A stretch of 64,000 nucleotides of DNA from an archaeon HR01 (GTDB lineage: Archaea; Thermoproteota; Nitrososphaeria_A; Caldarchaeales; Caldarchaeaceae). Below, in pieces: positions 22,568 through 30,505 of this stretch. Numbering within the stretch: position 1 is the first letter of the stretch; the number at the start of each line of letters is the position of its first letter. The notes under the pieces are model-generated. The model was not told the origin of the DNA. It was given only the letters and a program-made list of their open reading frames with translations, and searched no databases. The stretch spans positions 1 to 64,000 of the forward strand of contig BEHD01000006.1 in NCBI GenBank assembly GCA_002898355.1, written 5' to 3'. A program made the translations under genes and the position numbers.

Positions 22568-22976
22568 CCTCTACCACGCCGGACATCCATGGGTGGAGGG
22601 TGCATACATACTCGTAGACTCCCACCCTGTCAAAGGTGTAGGTGAAACTCTGGCCGGGCTGGAGAACCTGGTCGAAGAATCTATCCCGGCTTGTTACGGT
22701 GTGGGGGACTGTGTCTTCGTTAACCCATGTCACCGTATTGTTTACGTTTATGCGGAGCCTTACGTATGGGGGGTCGAATGTAAGGCTTGTATTTGTTGAC
22801 GAGCCTAATGGGTTGGAGATGATGACGGCTGATGCTGTTTTAGTTGTCAAGACTGTCTGCAGAGTGTAGGCGGATGTGGTGGTTGCTGTTCTGCCGGGAG
22901 GCTGCCCCCAAAAAAATACTAGTGTGGTGGCGAGGGCCGCAGCCAATACACCGCCAACGATGACCCCCGTCCTCAT
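22557..22976 (-). CDS. plastocyanin-like blue copper protein
   Basis: A 139-residue exported cupredoxin with an N-terminal anchor (VIVGGVLAAALATTLVFFWG) and a short Thr/Ser linker. The type 1 copper ligands are all present: His92 in DTVPHTVTS, then Cys125, His128 and Met131 in YEYVCTLHPWMSG. Predicted small one-electron carrier outside the membrane. It is flanked without gaps by the NosL-TlpA fusion downstream (11-bp overlap) and the multicopper oxidase upstream (3 bases), suggesting it passes electrons to or from that oxidase. Confidence 0.9.
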   Translation of the reverse strand: MRTGVIVGGVLAAALATTLVFFWGQPPGRTATTTSAYTLQTVLTTKTASAVIISNPLGSSTNTSLTFDPPYVRLRINVNNTVTWVNEDTVPHTVTSRDRFFDQVLQPGQSFTYTFDRVGVYEYVCTLHPWMSGVVEVVN

Positions 22977-22979
22977 ATG

Positions 22980-23996
22980 CTACTCCTCGATGATTATGAG
23001 GCCTATCATCCCAGCGTCGGCGTGGCTTACGACATGGCAGTGGAAGAGATAGACGCCCGGCTTATTATATACGAGGATTACGGTGTCGGCTGCGCCTGGG
23101 ACGAGTGGAACTATTTGTGCGGGCCAGCTTCTCCCACCTAGGACGTATTGGGATTTATGGTCTCCAACGTGGGCGTGGAAGCTGTGGTATAGGTCTCCTA
23201 TGTTGATGATGTGGAACCGTAGCCGCTCTCCCAGCTTCGCCTTAAAGACAGGCAGCGACTTGTTGAAGAGCTGAGAAACACCTTCCAACCCCTTCAAGTT
23301 GGGATAGATGGTGCTCTTGCCGAGAAACACTTTCTCGAGCTCCGGCTCTCCGCCGGGGACCCCCATACCGTCCATTATGTAGAAAGGCCTAGGCCCCGTC
23401 CCCACTATTGCATCTTTAACAGATGGGGTTTCAGCCATGAACACTACGAAGTTTCTTGAAGGCGGCTCATCTATCTCATCCACTATTATCGCTCCATACA
23501 GCCCCATCAACATGTGGTCGACGATTCTCAGTCCACCGTCCGCCGAGTGGCAGTGGTAATACCATATTCCAGCCTTGGTTGCCGGCCATTCGTAGACCCA
23601 TTCACCGCCAGGAGGTATCATGGAGCCGGCTCCAACCCCTGTTATTACGTTGACTTGGCTTCCGTCGTGCTGTAGGTCGTAGAATGGGAGATGCGGGTGA
23701 AGGCTGTGGGTTAGGTCGAGCTTGTTGATGGCCCTAACCCTGATGATGTCACCCACCTTGGCGTAAAGTGTCGGCCCAGGCACCGTACCGTTATACGTCC
23801 AAGCCTTCCAGACTACTCCAGGCGCCAGCTCAATCTCTGCAGGCTCTATGACAATGGTATACTCCCTCACATTCCTAGCTTGTGCTTCAACCTTGATAAG
23901 ACCTGGAAACCACTGGGGAACTCCGTAGATAGCTGTTGCATAGCCGAGTAGAAATCCCGCCACCACCAAACCCGTTATGATGAATGTGGTTTTCAT
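22980..23996 (-). CDS. two-domain multicopper oxidase (laccase/NirK-related)
   Basis: A 338-residue membrane-anchored protein starting at ATG 23996; the further open frame upstream lies in the divergent regulator's promoter and is not used. Two cupredoxin domains are present. Domain 1: HSLHPH (97-102), FYDLQHDGSQ, then YYHCHSADGG (HCH 148-150) and a following His161/Met164. Domain 2: HSFHAH (271-276) and LFHCHVVSHADAGM (HCH 319-321, His325, Met330). Each domain carries a type 1-like site and half of an interdomain trinuclear cluster, as in two-domain laccases and the NirK-like oxidases of Thaumarchaeota. Laccase-type O2 reduction or nitrite reduction are both possible; the paired HxH/HCH motifs favour a trinuclear oxidase. 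Confidence 0.88.
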   Translation of the reverse strand: MKTTFIITGLVVAGFLLGYATAIYGVPQWFPGLIKVEAQARNVREYTIVIEPAEIELAPGVVWKAWTYNGTVPGPTLYAKVGDIIRVRAINKLDLTHSLHPHLPFYDLQHDGSQVNVITGVGAGSMIPPGGEWVYEWPATKAGIWYYHCHSADGGLRIVDHMLMGLYGAIIVDEIDEPPSRNFVVFMAETPSVKDAIVGTGPRPFYIMDGMGVPGGEPELEKVFLGKSTIYPNLKGLEGVSQLFNKSLPVFKAKLGERLRFHIINIGDLYHSFHAHVGDHKSQYVLGGRSWPAQIVPLVPGAADTVILVYNKPGVYLFHCHVVSHADAGMIGLIIIEE

Positions 23997-24017
23997 GGTC
24001 CCGTCTTCTCCCCACCC

Positions 24018-24078
24018 AAATTTTAAGATGCGTGTATGCAATTGTAGACACCAGCTTTTATCCCCGTACATGTACGGG
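24018..24078. promoter_or_regulatory. divergent copper-oxidase/regulator promoter with perfect 16-bp palindrome
   Basis: A minus-strand TATA (CTTAAAATTT, 24018-24027) serves the oxidase operon (ATG 23996). A plus-strand TATA (GCTTTTAT, 24054-24061) serves the regulator (ATG 24085). CCCGTACATGTACGGG at 24063-24078 is a perfect palindrome sitting between the regulator's TATA box and its start, the position of a repressor operator. Confidence 0.6.
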
Positions 24079-24084
24079 TCCCAT

Positions 24085-24735
24085 ATGCTTGAGGCTTGGA
24101 TAAGGGTGCCTCCACTGTGTCCGTGGATGACGCTTCTCAGAAAGAATGTGCGGAGTATAGATTTTCTCAGCTGCAGGCCAGTCTTTGAGGGCTCTGGCTC
24201 AAGCGCCGTCGTCACCTACGAGTCGGCTGCCAGCCCGTCTGAGATTGCGTCGACAGTGAGGAGATGCGACAGTGTTGTCAGAGCATCCTTCACAAAGCTG
24301 GGGAAGTCGAGGGGGATGGGTGTTGTGGTCTCCTCCCGATGTCCATGCAGGGAGCTGGGCCTCTCGGAGCAGCACATAGTGGGGATATACCTACGGGATT
24401 CAGGCCTAGTCTTCAGGATGTTGCTGCCAGACAGGAGAGAGTTGGAACACGTGTTGGAGAGGCTGAAGACGGCCAGGGTGGGATATGAGGTTCTCAGGCT
24501 GCGGCGTCCAAAGGCCGGCCCATCACTCACATCCAAGCAGCAGCAGGCCCTAGTCCATGCCTTAATCAACGGCTACTTCAACTATCCTAGGCCAAAGCCG
24601 TTGAGGCTTATAGCCAGGAAGATGGGTGTCTCTCCTTCAGCCTTCTCCGAGACCCTGAGAAGGGCTGTCAAGAAGTCAGTGCTTAAGCTGATAATGGATG
24701 AGGGTTTCAGCCGTGACATCTTAGGAAAGCCCTAA
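24085..24735 (+). CDS. Bat-like HTH-10 transcription regulator
   Basis: A 216-residue protein from ATG 24085 (MLEAWIRVPPLCPWMTLLRK). The C-terminal 60 residues form the bacterio-opsin-activator type HTH: LTSKQQQALVHALINGYFNY followed by RPKPLRLIARKMGVSPSAFS and ETLRRAVKK. The N-terminal sensor part has several Cys residues (VPPLCPWM, DFLSCRPV, RRCDSV, SSRCPCREL), the last pair CPC being a plausible metal or redox site. It is divergent from the copper oxidase operon with 88 bases between, and a palindrome overlies its own promoter. I infer a copper-responsive regulator of the oxidase operon; the ligand is unproven. Confidence 0.8.
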   Translation: MLEAWIRVPPLCPWMTLLRKNVRSIDFLSCRPVFEGSGSSAVVTYESAASPSEIASTVRRCDSVVRASFTKLGKSRGMGVVVSSRCPCRELGLSEQHIVGIYLRDSGLVFRMLLPDRRELEHVLERLKTARVGYEVLRLRRPKAGPSLTSKQQQALVHALINGYFNYPRPKPLRLIARKMGVSPSAFSETLRRAVKKSVLKLIMDEGFSRDILGKP

Positions 24736-24746
24736 CGTGGAGACGT

Positions 24747-25739
24747 CTACCGAGGTATTATACGCCATAGCTGGTCTTGGACAGGTTCCTCAACCTTTCT
24801 AACACCCTCCCGGGTTATGAAAAGCCTTCCCTCACGCCTCTTCACGACACGGCCGATGGGTCTGGCATCCACCCTCGTGAGTATCCCCCGTTCAAGCCGT
24901 GGAGTTGTGGCCAGAAGGGCCCCTGAGCTGATGAGGCTGTAGGGGTCTAGACCTAAGGCCCTGCAGATCTCCTTCGTGGCCGGTGTTATGGGTATCTCTG
25001 ACGCCATCACCCTGAACCCGGTCCCCGAGGCCTCCGCCAGCTCGTATAGCCCTCCTAGTATGCCGCCTTCTGTGGGGTCGTGCATAGCGTTCACCACCCC
25101 CCTCCTGGCAAGGGCTAGCGCCTCCCTTACGACGCTAATCTTCCTATAGTATCCCCTCGCATCCCTTATAACCCTCCCGCTGACACCCCTTCTCCTGAGA
25201 AGTTCTGCGAAATCTGTGGCCAGTATGGCTGTGCCCTCGATGGCGGCCGCCTTAGACATTATAATCCAGTCGCCGGGCCTGGCCCCCGAGCTTCTGATAA
25301 GCCTCCCACCGACTAGGGGGCCCATCATATGGCCCACCACAACAGGTGCCGTGATATAGGGCGCCACCTCCGTATGCCCGGTGACAACAGCCACATCTAG
25401 GGACTTGGCCGCCCTGTCCACCTGCCGCATGATCTTGTCAACATCTCTGATGCTGCTTTTGGGTGGTATGAGGATTGTGGGTGAGAACCATGATGGTCTT
25501 CCTCCGGAGACCGCTACGTCGTTGGCTGATGCGTGGACTGAGAGCCAGCCCACCATCTCCCTCGAACCTGTGATAGGGTCTATGGAGAGGACGTAGACCT
25601 TTCCACCGGATTTCACAGCCCCCGCATCCTCACCCACCGCAGGTCTGAGGACTACGTCACCCCTCCTCGAGCCTGTACGGGACAGCACAAGATTTTTGAG
25701 GATGTCCGGGGGGAGCTTTCCTATAGGAAGTTTTCTCAA
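24747..25739 (-). CDS. AIR-synthase-like (PurM/HypE/ThiL superfamily) protein
   Basis: A 330-residue protein of the PurM fold. Features: a nucleotide/metal region GEDAGAVKSGGKVYVLSIDP near residue 36, WLSVHASANDVAVSGGRPSW, the helix IMRQVDRAAKSLDVAVVTGH followed by TEVAP, and AMHDPTEGGILGGLYELAEA. It lacks the C-terminal Cys of HypE used in hydrogenase cyanide synthesis, and no hyp genes are nearby. Archaeal relatives are usually annotated as AIR-synthase-related. The gene is the last of a minus-strand run with a MobA-like gene and etfA, with short gaps (15 and 6 bases). Substrate unknown. Confidence 0.78.
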   Translation of the reverse strand: MRKLPIGKLPPDILKNLVLSRTGSRRGDVVLRPAVGEDAGAVKSGGKVYVLSIDPITGSREMVGWLSVHASANDVAVSGGRPSWFSPTILIPPKSSIRDVDKIMRQVDRAAKSLDVAVVTGHTEVAPYITAPVVVGHMMGPLVGGRLIRSSGARPGDWIIMSKAAAIEGTAILATDFAELLRRRGVSGRVIRDARGYYRKISVVREALALARRGVVNAMHDPTEGGILGGLYELAEASGTGFRVMASEIPITPATKEICRALGLDPYSLISSGALLATTPRLERGILTRVDARPIGRVVKRREGRLFITREGVRKVEEPVQDQLWRIIPR

Positions 25740-25754
25740 CGCGGATACCCCGCT

Positions 25755-26369
25755 CTACTCCTCCCGCATACTCCTCAAAATGCTGGCAGCCTTGGATGCG
25801 TCCGCGCTGTTGTTAACCCTCTGGAGAAACCTGAGCTTCGGGTCGAAGACCCTCATACTCTCAGCTGAGATGTATAGGATGTTTCTAACCTTTCTCACAA
25901 CCTCACTCATCGGTAGTGAAGGGTTTTCACTCATGACAGGTAGGAATGAGCTGACCCTGTAGGATGCGGGGATAAACTCCGGCCTGTCTATACCCAGCCT
26001 CGGAATTCCTGCCGAGAATTTCGTTATTATCTCCGCTAGAAAAGTGGTGACATTCCTGTTTATCAGTGGTGTGTCGCATCTGAGAACTAGGAGGCCGTCG
26101 CTCTTTGAGTTTTGGAATACCGGCTCCAGCTGGCTTCTGACATCCATGGATTCGTGGGGTCCCACCAGCGTCCTAGCGCCGTAGGGCTGGCCCACATCCT
26201 CGTACTCCTCCACACCCTCCTCCATACACATAATCACTATATCCTCGGCCTCCTCGGGAACTGCGTCGAGGACATACTCTATCATCGGCCTCCCGTCTAT
26301 CTTCATCATCCCCTTTAGACTGTTATGGCCCATGTTAGCCATTATGGCCGCAGTGTAGGTGAGGGTCAT
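25755..26369 (-). CDS. MobA-like nucleotidyltransferase
   Basis: A 204-residue protein with the GT-A nucleotidyltransferase layout: an N-terminal strand (LTYTAAIMANMGHNSL), Lys-Met-rich KGMMKIDGRPMIEYVLDAVP, and the metal-binding strand LLVLRCDTPLINRNV with its Asp. In MobA and related enzymes the first loop is LAGGxSxRMG; here it reads MANMGHNSLKGMM, so the triphosphate loop is altered. It may activate a sugar, a cofactor or a nucleotide other than molybdopterin. It sits 6 bases after etfA and before the AIR-synthase-like gene. The window also encodes a molybdenum hydroxylase at 50.6 kb, but linkage is not shown. Confidence 0.7.
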   Translation of the reverse strand: MTLTYTAAIMANMGHNSLKGMMKIDGRPMIEYVLDAVPEEAEDIVIMCMEEGVEEYEDVGQPYGARTLVGPHESMDVRSQLEPVFQNSKSDGLLVLRCDTPLINRNVTTFLAEIITKFSAGIPRLGIDRPEFIPASYRVSSFLPVMSENPSLPMSEVVRKVRNILYISAESMRVFDPKLRFLQRVNNSADASKAASILRSMREE

Positions 26370-26375
26370 AGAGGT

Positions 26376-27326
26376 CTAGCGCCTACCCAGCTTCTCCCTC
26401 AGCCTCTCTATAAGGGGTGGCACTATCTTATATATATCGCCTACAACCGCATAATCCGACTCCGCCATTATGGGTGCGTTGGGGTCTGTGTTTACGGCTA
26501 TTATCAGCTTGGAATCCCTTATACCCACCAGATGCTGTATCTGGCCGGAGATACCTAGGGCTAGATAGGTCTTCGGCCTCACACGTTTTCCAGACAGCCC
26601 TATATGCCGGTCCTCACTCATCCATTTAAGGTCTCCAGAGACCGGCCTGCTGCACCCCAGCTCCGCTCCAAGAATCCTGGCCAGCTCCTCAGCCATAGAA
26701 AGGTCCTCCCTCCTCTTGAATCCACGGCCCACACCGACTATGAACTCGGCCCTCTCCAAATCCACATGCGAGGCCTCGGGCTTGACAACCTCCAGCAGCT
26801 CTATCTTCGGCGCGTCCACATCAACGTCAAGCCTCTCCAGCCTGGGTATGCCGGCCCCACCACCCGCCGAGTCGGCTACGGCCTGGACACCGATTACGTA
26901 GGGCCTGGCGTTGAGCTGGAGGCTGGCCTGATATGCACCGCCCAGAACAAGCCTCTTAACCAGAAGCCCCTCACCAACACTCTCCACATGGATGCATTCT
27001 GTGGCGTAGCTTCCACCCAGCCGCTGGGCCAGCCTAGGCCCTATCTCCCTCCCATACTTCGTGGCGCTCAACAAAATAGTGGATGCACCCAGCTTGGCTA
27101 CGGCCATGGCCAAGGCGGCGACAACTACCGCAGGTCCCTGAGATGTAAGGTTCTCAGGCAGGACGTGAACCGTCTCAACCCCCGCACCACCAAGCCTTCT
27201 CAGCTCCTCATCGCCAGGCGGGGCTAGGCATACCGCCTGAGCCGGACTATCCGGGAAAAACCTCCTAGCCGCACCGGCTATCCTTATGATTGTCTCCGGG
27301 TTTTCTCCGTGGATGACGAGGCTCAT
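26376..27326 (-). CDS. etfA: electron transfer flavoprotein alpha subunit
   Basis: A 316-residue EtfA (FixB). The C-terminal FAD domain is clear: FIVGVGRGFKRREDLSMAEE at about 195-215, GAELGCSRPVSGDLKWM, then LALGISGQIQHLVGIRDSKL and VNTDPNAPIMAESDYAVVGD. With EtfB it forms a heterodimer that carries electrons from dehydrogenases. It overlaps etfB by 4 bp, and the HdrD-like membrane oxidoreductase lies upstream in the same run, so the trio probably passes electrons between an acyl-CoA dehydrogenase or similar donor and the quinone pool. Confidence 0.93.
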   Translation of the reverse strand: MSLVIHGENPETIIRIAGAARRFFPDSPAQAVCLAPPGDEELRRLGGAGVETVHVLPENLTSQGPAVVVAALAMAVAKLGASTILLSATKYGREIGPRLAQRLGGSYATECIHVESVGEGLLVKRLVLGGAYQASLQLNARPYVIGVQAVADSAGGGAGIPRLERLDVDVDAPKIELLEVVKPEASHVDLERAEFIVGVGRGFKRREDLSMAEELARILGAELGCSRPVSGDLKWMSEDRHIGLSGKRVRPKTYLALGISGQIQHLVGIRDSKLIIAVNTDPNAPIMAESDYAVVGDIYKIVPPLIERLREKLGRR

Positions 27327-28102
27327 CTAGCCAACGCCTCCCTTACCAGTATATCCGCCAGCTTCTCAGCCAGCTCCTCAGGCTTCCCCTCCAGCTTCAC
27401 CCTCCTCCTCTCCACCTTCAAAGCCTTAAGCTCCCTGAGAGTGACAGAGGGGTTTAGCTCCTCCTCCGTGAGGCCTAGGTCGGAGAGACGGTATTCATGT
27501 ATGGGTTTCTTGGTGGCGGCCCTAATCATGAGGAGGCTGGGAAGCCTTGGAGTGTTTATCTCAAGGCCCACAGTGACCACGGCCGGCATACTGCAGGACG
27601 CCACATGCAGCCCATCCTCCATCGATTTCCAGGCTTTCAGCCGGCCGTCAGAGATCTCCAACTTCGTAACATACGCCAGATGGGGGACTCCGAAGATCTC
27701 CGCCAGCCTAGGGCCTGTCTGGTAGTCGCTGTTGTCGAGGGATGCTTCACCGCATAGGATTAGGTCCCACCTCCCAGCCTTCTCCACCAGCTTGGAGAGG
27801 ACGGTCGCCGTTACACGGCCGTCATAGGTGCTGAGCAGGGGGTGGGAGATGATATGGGCCTCGTCGGCACCCATGGCGAGGGTCTCCCTGATGAGTAGCT
27901 GGTTGATGGATGGGCCTGCGCTCACAACCGAGACCCTGCCCCCACCCTTCTCCCTGATACGGAGAGCCTCCTCCAAGGCGTTGAGGTCGAAGTCGCTTAT
28001 CTTGGATTGGGCCTGGCTGAAGACAGGCTCCAAGGTCTCCGGATGGGGCTTAAGCTGATACACATCCACAGTCTGCTTAACACAGACCACTATATCCGGC
28101 AT
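27323..28102 (-). CDS. etfB: electron transfer flavoprotein beta subunit
   Basis: A 259-residue EtfB (FixA). The start VVCVKQTVDVYQLKPHPETL is followed by ISDFDLNALEEALRIREKGG, the GADEAHIIS block, and the DYQTGPRLAEIFGVPHLAY region. It ends in a helix-rich tail. Whether it carries an extra FAD (bifurcating type) or AMP (classical type) cannot be decided by eye. It overlaps etfA by 4 bp and follows the HdrD-like gene after 101 bases that contain a TATA-like TATTTAAAG on the coding side. Confidence 0.93.
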   Translation of the reverse strand: MPDIVVCVKQTVDVYQLKPHPETLEPVFSQAQSKISDFDLNALEEALRIREKGGGRVSVVSAGPSINQLLIRETLAMGADEAHIISHPLLSTYDGRVTATVLSKLVEKAGRWDLILCGEASLDNSDYQTGPRLAEIFGVPHLAYVTKLEISDGRLKAWKSMEDGLHVASCSMPAVVTVGLEINTPRLPSLLMIRAATKKPIHEYRLSDLGLTEEELNPSVTLRELKALKVERRRVKLEGKPEELAEKLADILVREALAR

Positions 28103-28203
28103 CCAAACACCTCATATCTGGACGATAACCGAGACTAAAATGTCAATCCGTCAAACCATATTTAAAGTTATTTCGGTGCAGCATCCCGTCAGACACCAGA
28201 GAG

Positions 28204-30231
28204 CTAGAGGCATTCGGCCACTATCTCGGATATGTCCCTGAGCTGGATGGTGTTCTCCATCCCCTTTATTCTGACAGCGTCATTGAACATCTGGAGGCAG
28301 TAGGGGCATTCGAGGACCAGTGTACGGGCTCCAGTCTTAACGGCTTCCTCCAGCCGTATCACACTCTCCCGCTCCCTCCTCGGGACCTCATACCAGTAGG
28401 TGCTCCCTCCAGCACCGCAGCAGAAGCTCCGCCGGCCACGCCGGGCCATCTCCACAAAGTCCTTCGAAGCCATGGACAGGACCTGTCTAGGCTCCTCCAC
28501 CACGTTGTTTATCCTCCCTATATAGCATGAGTCGTGGAAGGTTATCCTCTCCGCTAGAGGCCTGCTCAGCCTCAGCCTCCCCTCCCTCAGCAGCATACCG
28601 ATTAGCTGGGAGTGGTGGACCACCTCCATCTCCAGCCCGAAATCCGTATATTCGTTTTTGAAGGTGTTGAAGCAGTGGGGGCAGTGGACAAGTATCTTCC
28701 CCGCCTTCACCTTCTTCAGCCTCTCGATGTTGGCTAGGGCCAACTCCTGAAACCGGCCCTCCTCACCAATCCTCCTCGCAGGGTCTCCAGTACATATCTC
28801 GTCATCACCCAACACAGTGAAAGAGACACCTGCAGCCATCAATATCTTAACCATACTCCTAACAATCTCCCGGCTTCTGGAATCATAGAGGGAGGCGCAT
28901 CCAATCCAGTAGAGATATTCGGCCTCCGAGACCTCATCGGCCCTCTTCACACCCATGCTGTAAAGCTCCTCAAGGAAAGAAGACCTCTCCGAGGCTGGGA
29001 AGCCGTAGGGGTTCTGAAACCTTGCCAGATTGGTCAGCATAGCCACCTTTCTCTTCTCCAGCTTCCCCTCGAGGGTTAGGGCCCGCCTCGCCTCAAGAAT
29101 ATATTCGAGGGGGCTGATTAGGACTGGGCAAGCCTCAACACAGGCGGCGCAGGTGGTGCAGGCCCATATCTCATCCTCCTCAAGAACTCCCTCCTCAAAC
29201 CAGTCCCTATCACCTCCACTCCACATCTCCGACTTGAGCTTCTGAACCACCATCCTAGGAGAGAGAGGTGTCCCAGCTGCGTAGGCCGGGCATGCGGCCT
29301 CACACCGTCCGCAGTCCGTGCATGCGTCCAGCCCCAGCCTCTGCCTCCAGCTAAGCTCGGATACTTTTCTAGCGCCCAGCTTGATCTCTGCGCTGGGGTC
29401 CACCTCATCCAGCCGGAAGGGTGTCGTCATCTTACCGGGTGTGGCCGGCCGGAGCGTGGCGAAGTAGGTGTTGGCTAATGTGGTGAATAGGTGTAGCATG
29501 TTGCTGTAGGGTATCATGGCCACCATGGCGAAGGCTACTAGTGCATGGCTCCACCAGAGGCTTTGGTAGAGGAGGAGCCTAGTGTCGACACCGGGTATTG
29601 CCGCCATCTGGTGGGAGAGGGCGTATCCCACGAAGCTGAAGCCACCCCAGCCCCTCGGGTTTATGCTGAGCCTCAACCCCTCCAAGACATAGCCTGTAAC
29701 CCCTATGAATAAGAGGCCCGCCACGGTGAGGAGGTACTCCAGCTTAGGCCTAAGCCTCGCCTCCCTCCTCACAGCCCTCCTATAGGCCAGTATTGAGAGG
29801 CCTGCCAGAAAAGCCAGCCCCAGCAAATCCAGTGAAAACTCGTAGACTAGGTAGAAGTCACCCCTGAGGAGGGAGCCGCCCAGCAGCCTCAGTATGTCGT
29901 AGTCTATGAAGACTAGGGCGGTGCCTATGAAGAGGGCTATAGTGCCCGCATATATCATCACATGCATCAGTCCGGCCACCTTCTCCTCAACAACCCTTCT
30001 CTGTAGTAGTGCATATCGGGCCATGAGGGAGAGCCTCTTGGGGATGTCCCGGAATATCTCGGCCCAGGCCGTCTCCAAACCGTAGAATCTGAGCCTCCTG
30101 TAGATGCCGTAGATGAATAACGCTGCGAATGGTGTGAGAACGATATACATGGTGATGTCTGTGCCGGGAGGCATTAAGGCGTATGTTTCCCTAAAAGGTG
30201 TCTCCAAGCCACGGCCATCAGAGTCTTTCAA
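28204..30231 (-). CDS. membrane HdrD/GlpC-like Fe-S oxidoreductase linked to ETF
   Basis: A 675-residue fusion. The N-terminal 250 residues hold about six membrane helices of the NarI/HdrE cytochrome type (several His inside helices, e.g. GLMHVMIYAGTIALFIG and WSHALVAFAMVAMI). Then come two [4Fe-4S] motifs, CTDCGRCEAACP and CTTCAACVEACP, and two CCG domains. The second has the full SFCCGAGGSTYW; the first reads EICTGDPARRIG with only one Cys at the CCG position. Such proteins accept electrons from EtfAB and reduce menaquinone. Gene order HdrD-like, etfB, etfA on one strand supports that partnership. Confidence 0.88.
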   Translation of the reverse strand: MKDSDGRGLETPFRETYALMPPGTDITMYIVLTPFAALFIYGIYRRLRFYGLETAWAEIFRDIPKRLSLMARYALLQRRVVEEKVAGLMHVMIYAGTIALFIGTALVFIDYDILRLLGGSLLRGDFYLVYEFSLDLLGLAFLAGLSILAYRRAVRREARLRPKLEYLLTVAGLLFIGVTGYVLEGLRLSINPRGWGGFSFVGYALSHQMAAIPGVDTRLLLYQSLWWSHALVAFAMVAMIPYSNMLHLFTTLANTYFATLRPATPGKMTTPFRLDEVDPSAEIKLGARKVSELSWRQRLGLDACTDCGRCEAACPAYAAGTPLSPRMVVQKLKSEMWSGGDRDWFEEGVLEEDEIWACTTCAACVEACPVLISPLEYILEARRALTLEGKLEKRKVAMLTNLARFQNPYGFPASERSSFLEELYSMGVKRADEVSEAEYLYWIGCASLYDSRSREIVRSMVKILMAAGVSFTVLGDDEICTGDPARRIGEEGRFQELALANIERLKKVKAGKILVHCPHCFNTFKNEYTDFGLEMEVVHHSQLIGMLLREGRLRLSRPLAERITFHDSCYIGRINNVVEEPRQVLSMASKDFVEMARRGRRSFCCGAGGSTYWYEVPRRERESVIRLEEAVKTGARTLVLECPYCLQMFNDAVRIKGMENTIQLRDISEIVAECL

Positions 30232-30264
30232 GATTTAGGTTTTTCTCGGAGCTGTGGAACCGTT

Positions 30265-30480
30265 GTGCCTGGCTTGACCGCCATTAGACCTGTGAAGGTT
30301 GTGAGATGTTTACGCTGCCACAACCTCCAGCTGACCACGGCCAGCCGATTCTTCACCTGCTTCAGATGCCGGACACGGAACAGGGTTGGCCCTGAAACAG
30401 TTTTGAAGATGTTCAAAGATATCAACTCAGCCCATGCAGCCCTCGTAAGGTTGAAGGCAGGCCCCGGGAGACCGCCTTAA
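30265..30480 (+). CDS. small zinc-ribbon protein
   Basis: A 71-residue protein from GTG 30265. Two CXXC pairs (VRCLRCHNLQLTTASRFFTC and CFRC) build a zinc ribbon in the first half. The second half is a helix with KDINSAHAALVRLK. It resembles the short archaeal DUF1922 proteins. Divergent from the HdrD-like gene and 25 bases upstream of the malic enzyme gene, though malic enzyme has its own TATA box inside this gene's end. Confidence 0.65.
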   Translation: MPGLTAIRPVKVVRCLRCHNLQLTTASRFFTCFRCRTRNRVGPETVLKMFKDINSAHAALVRLKAGPGRPP

Positions 30481-30486
30481 ATATGG
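30475..30486 (+). promoter_or_regulatory. TATA box for malic enzyme
   Basis: CCTTAAATATGG, 20-31 bases before the ATG at 30506, predicting a leaderless transcript. It overlaps the stop of the zinc-ribbon gene. Confidence 0.55.
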
Positions 30487-30505
30487 GTTGTAAAAACTTA
30501 GATAC

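Noticed and set aside
24747-25739. Naming this gene hypE
   Set aside because: The C-terminal Cys needed for hydrogenase cyanide transfer is missing, and no other hyp gene is nearby.
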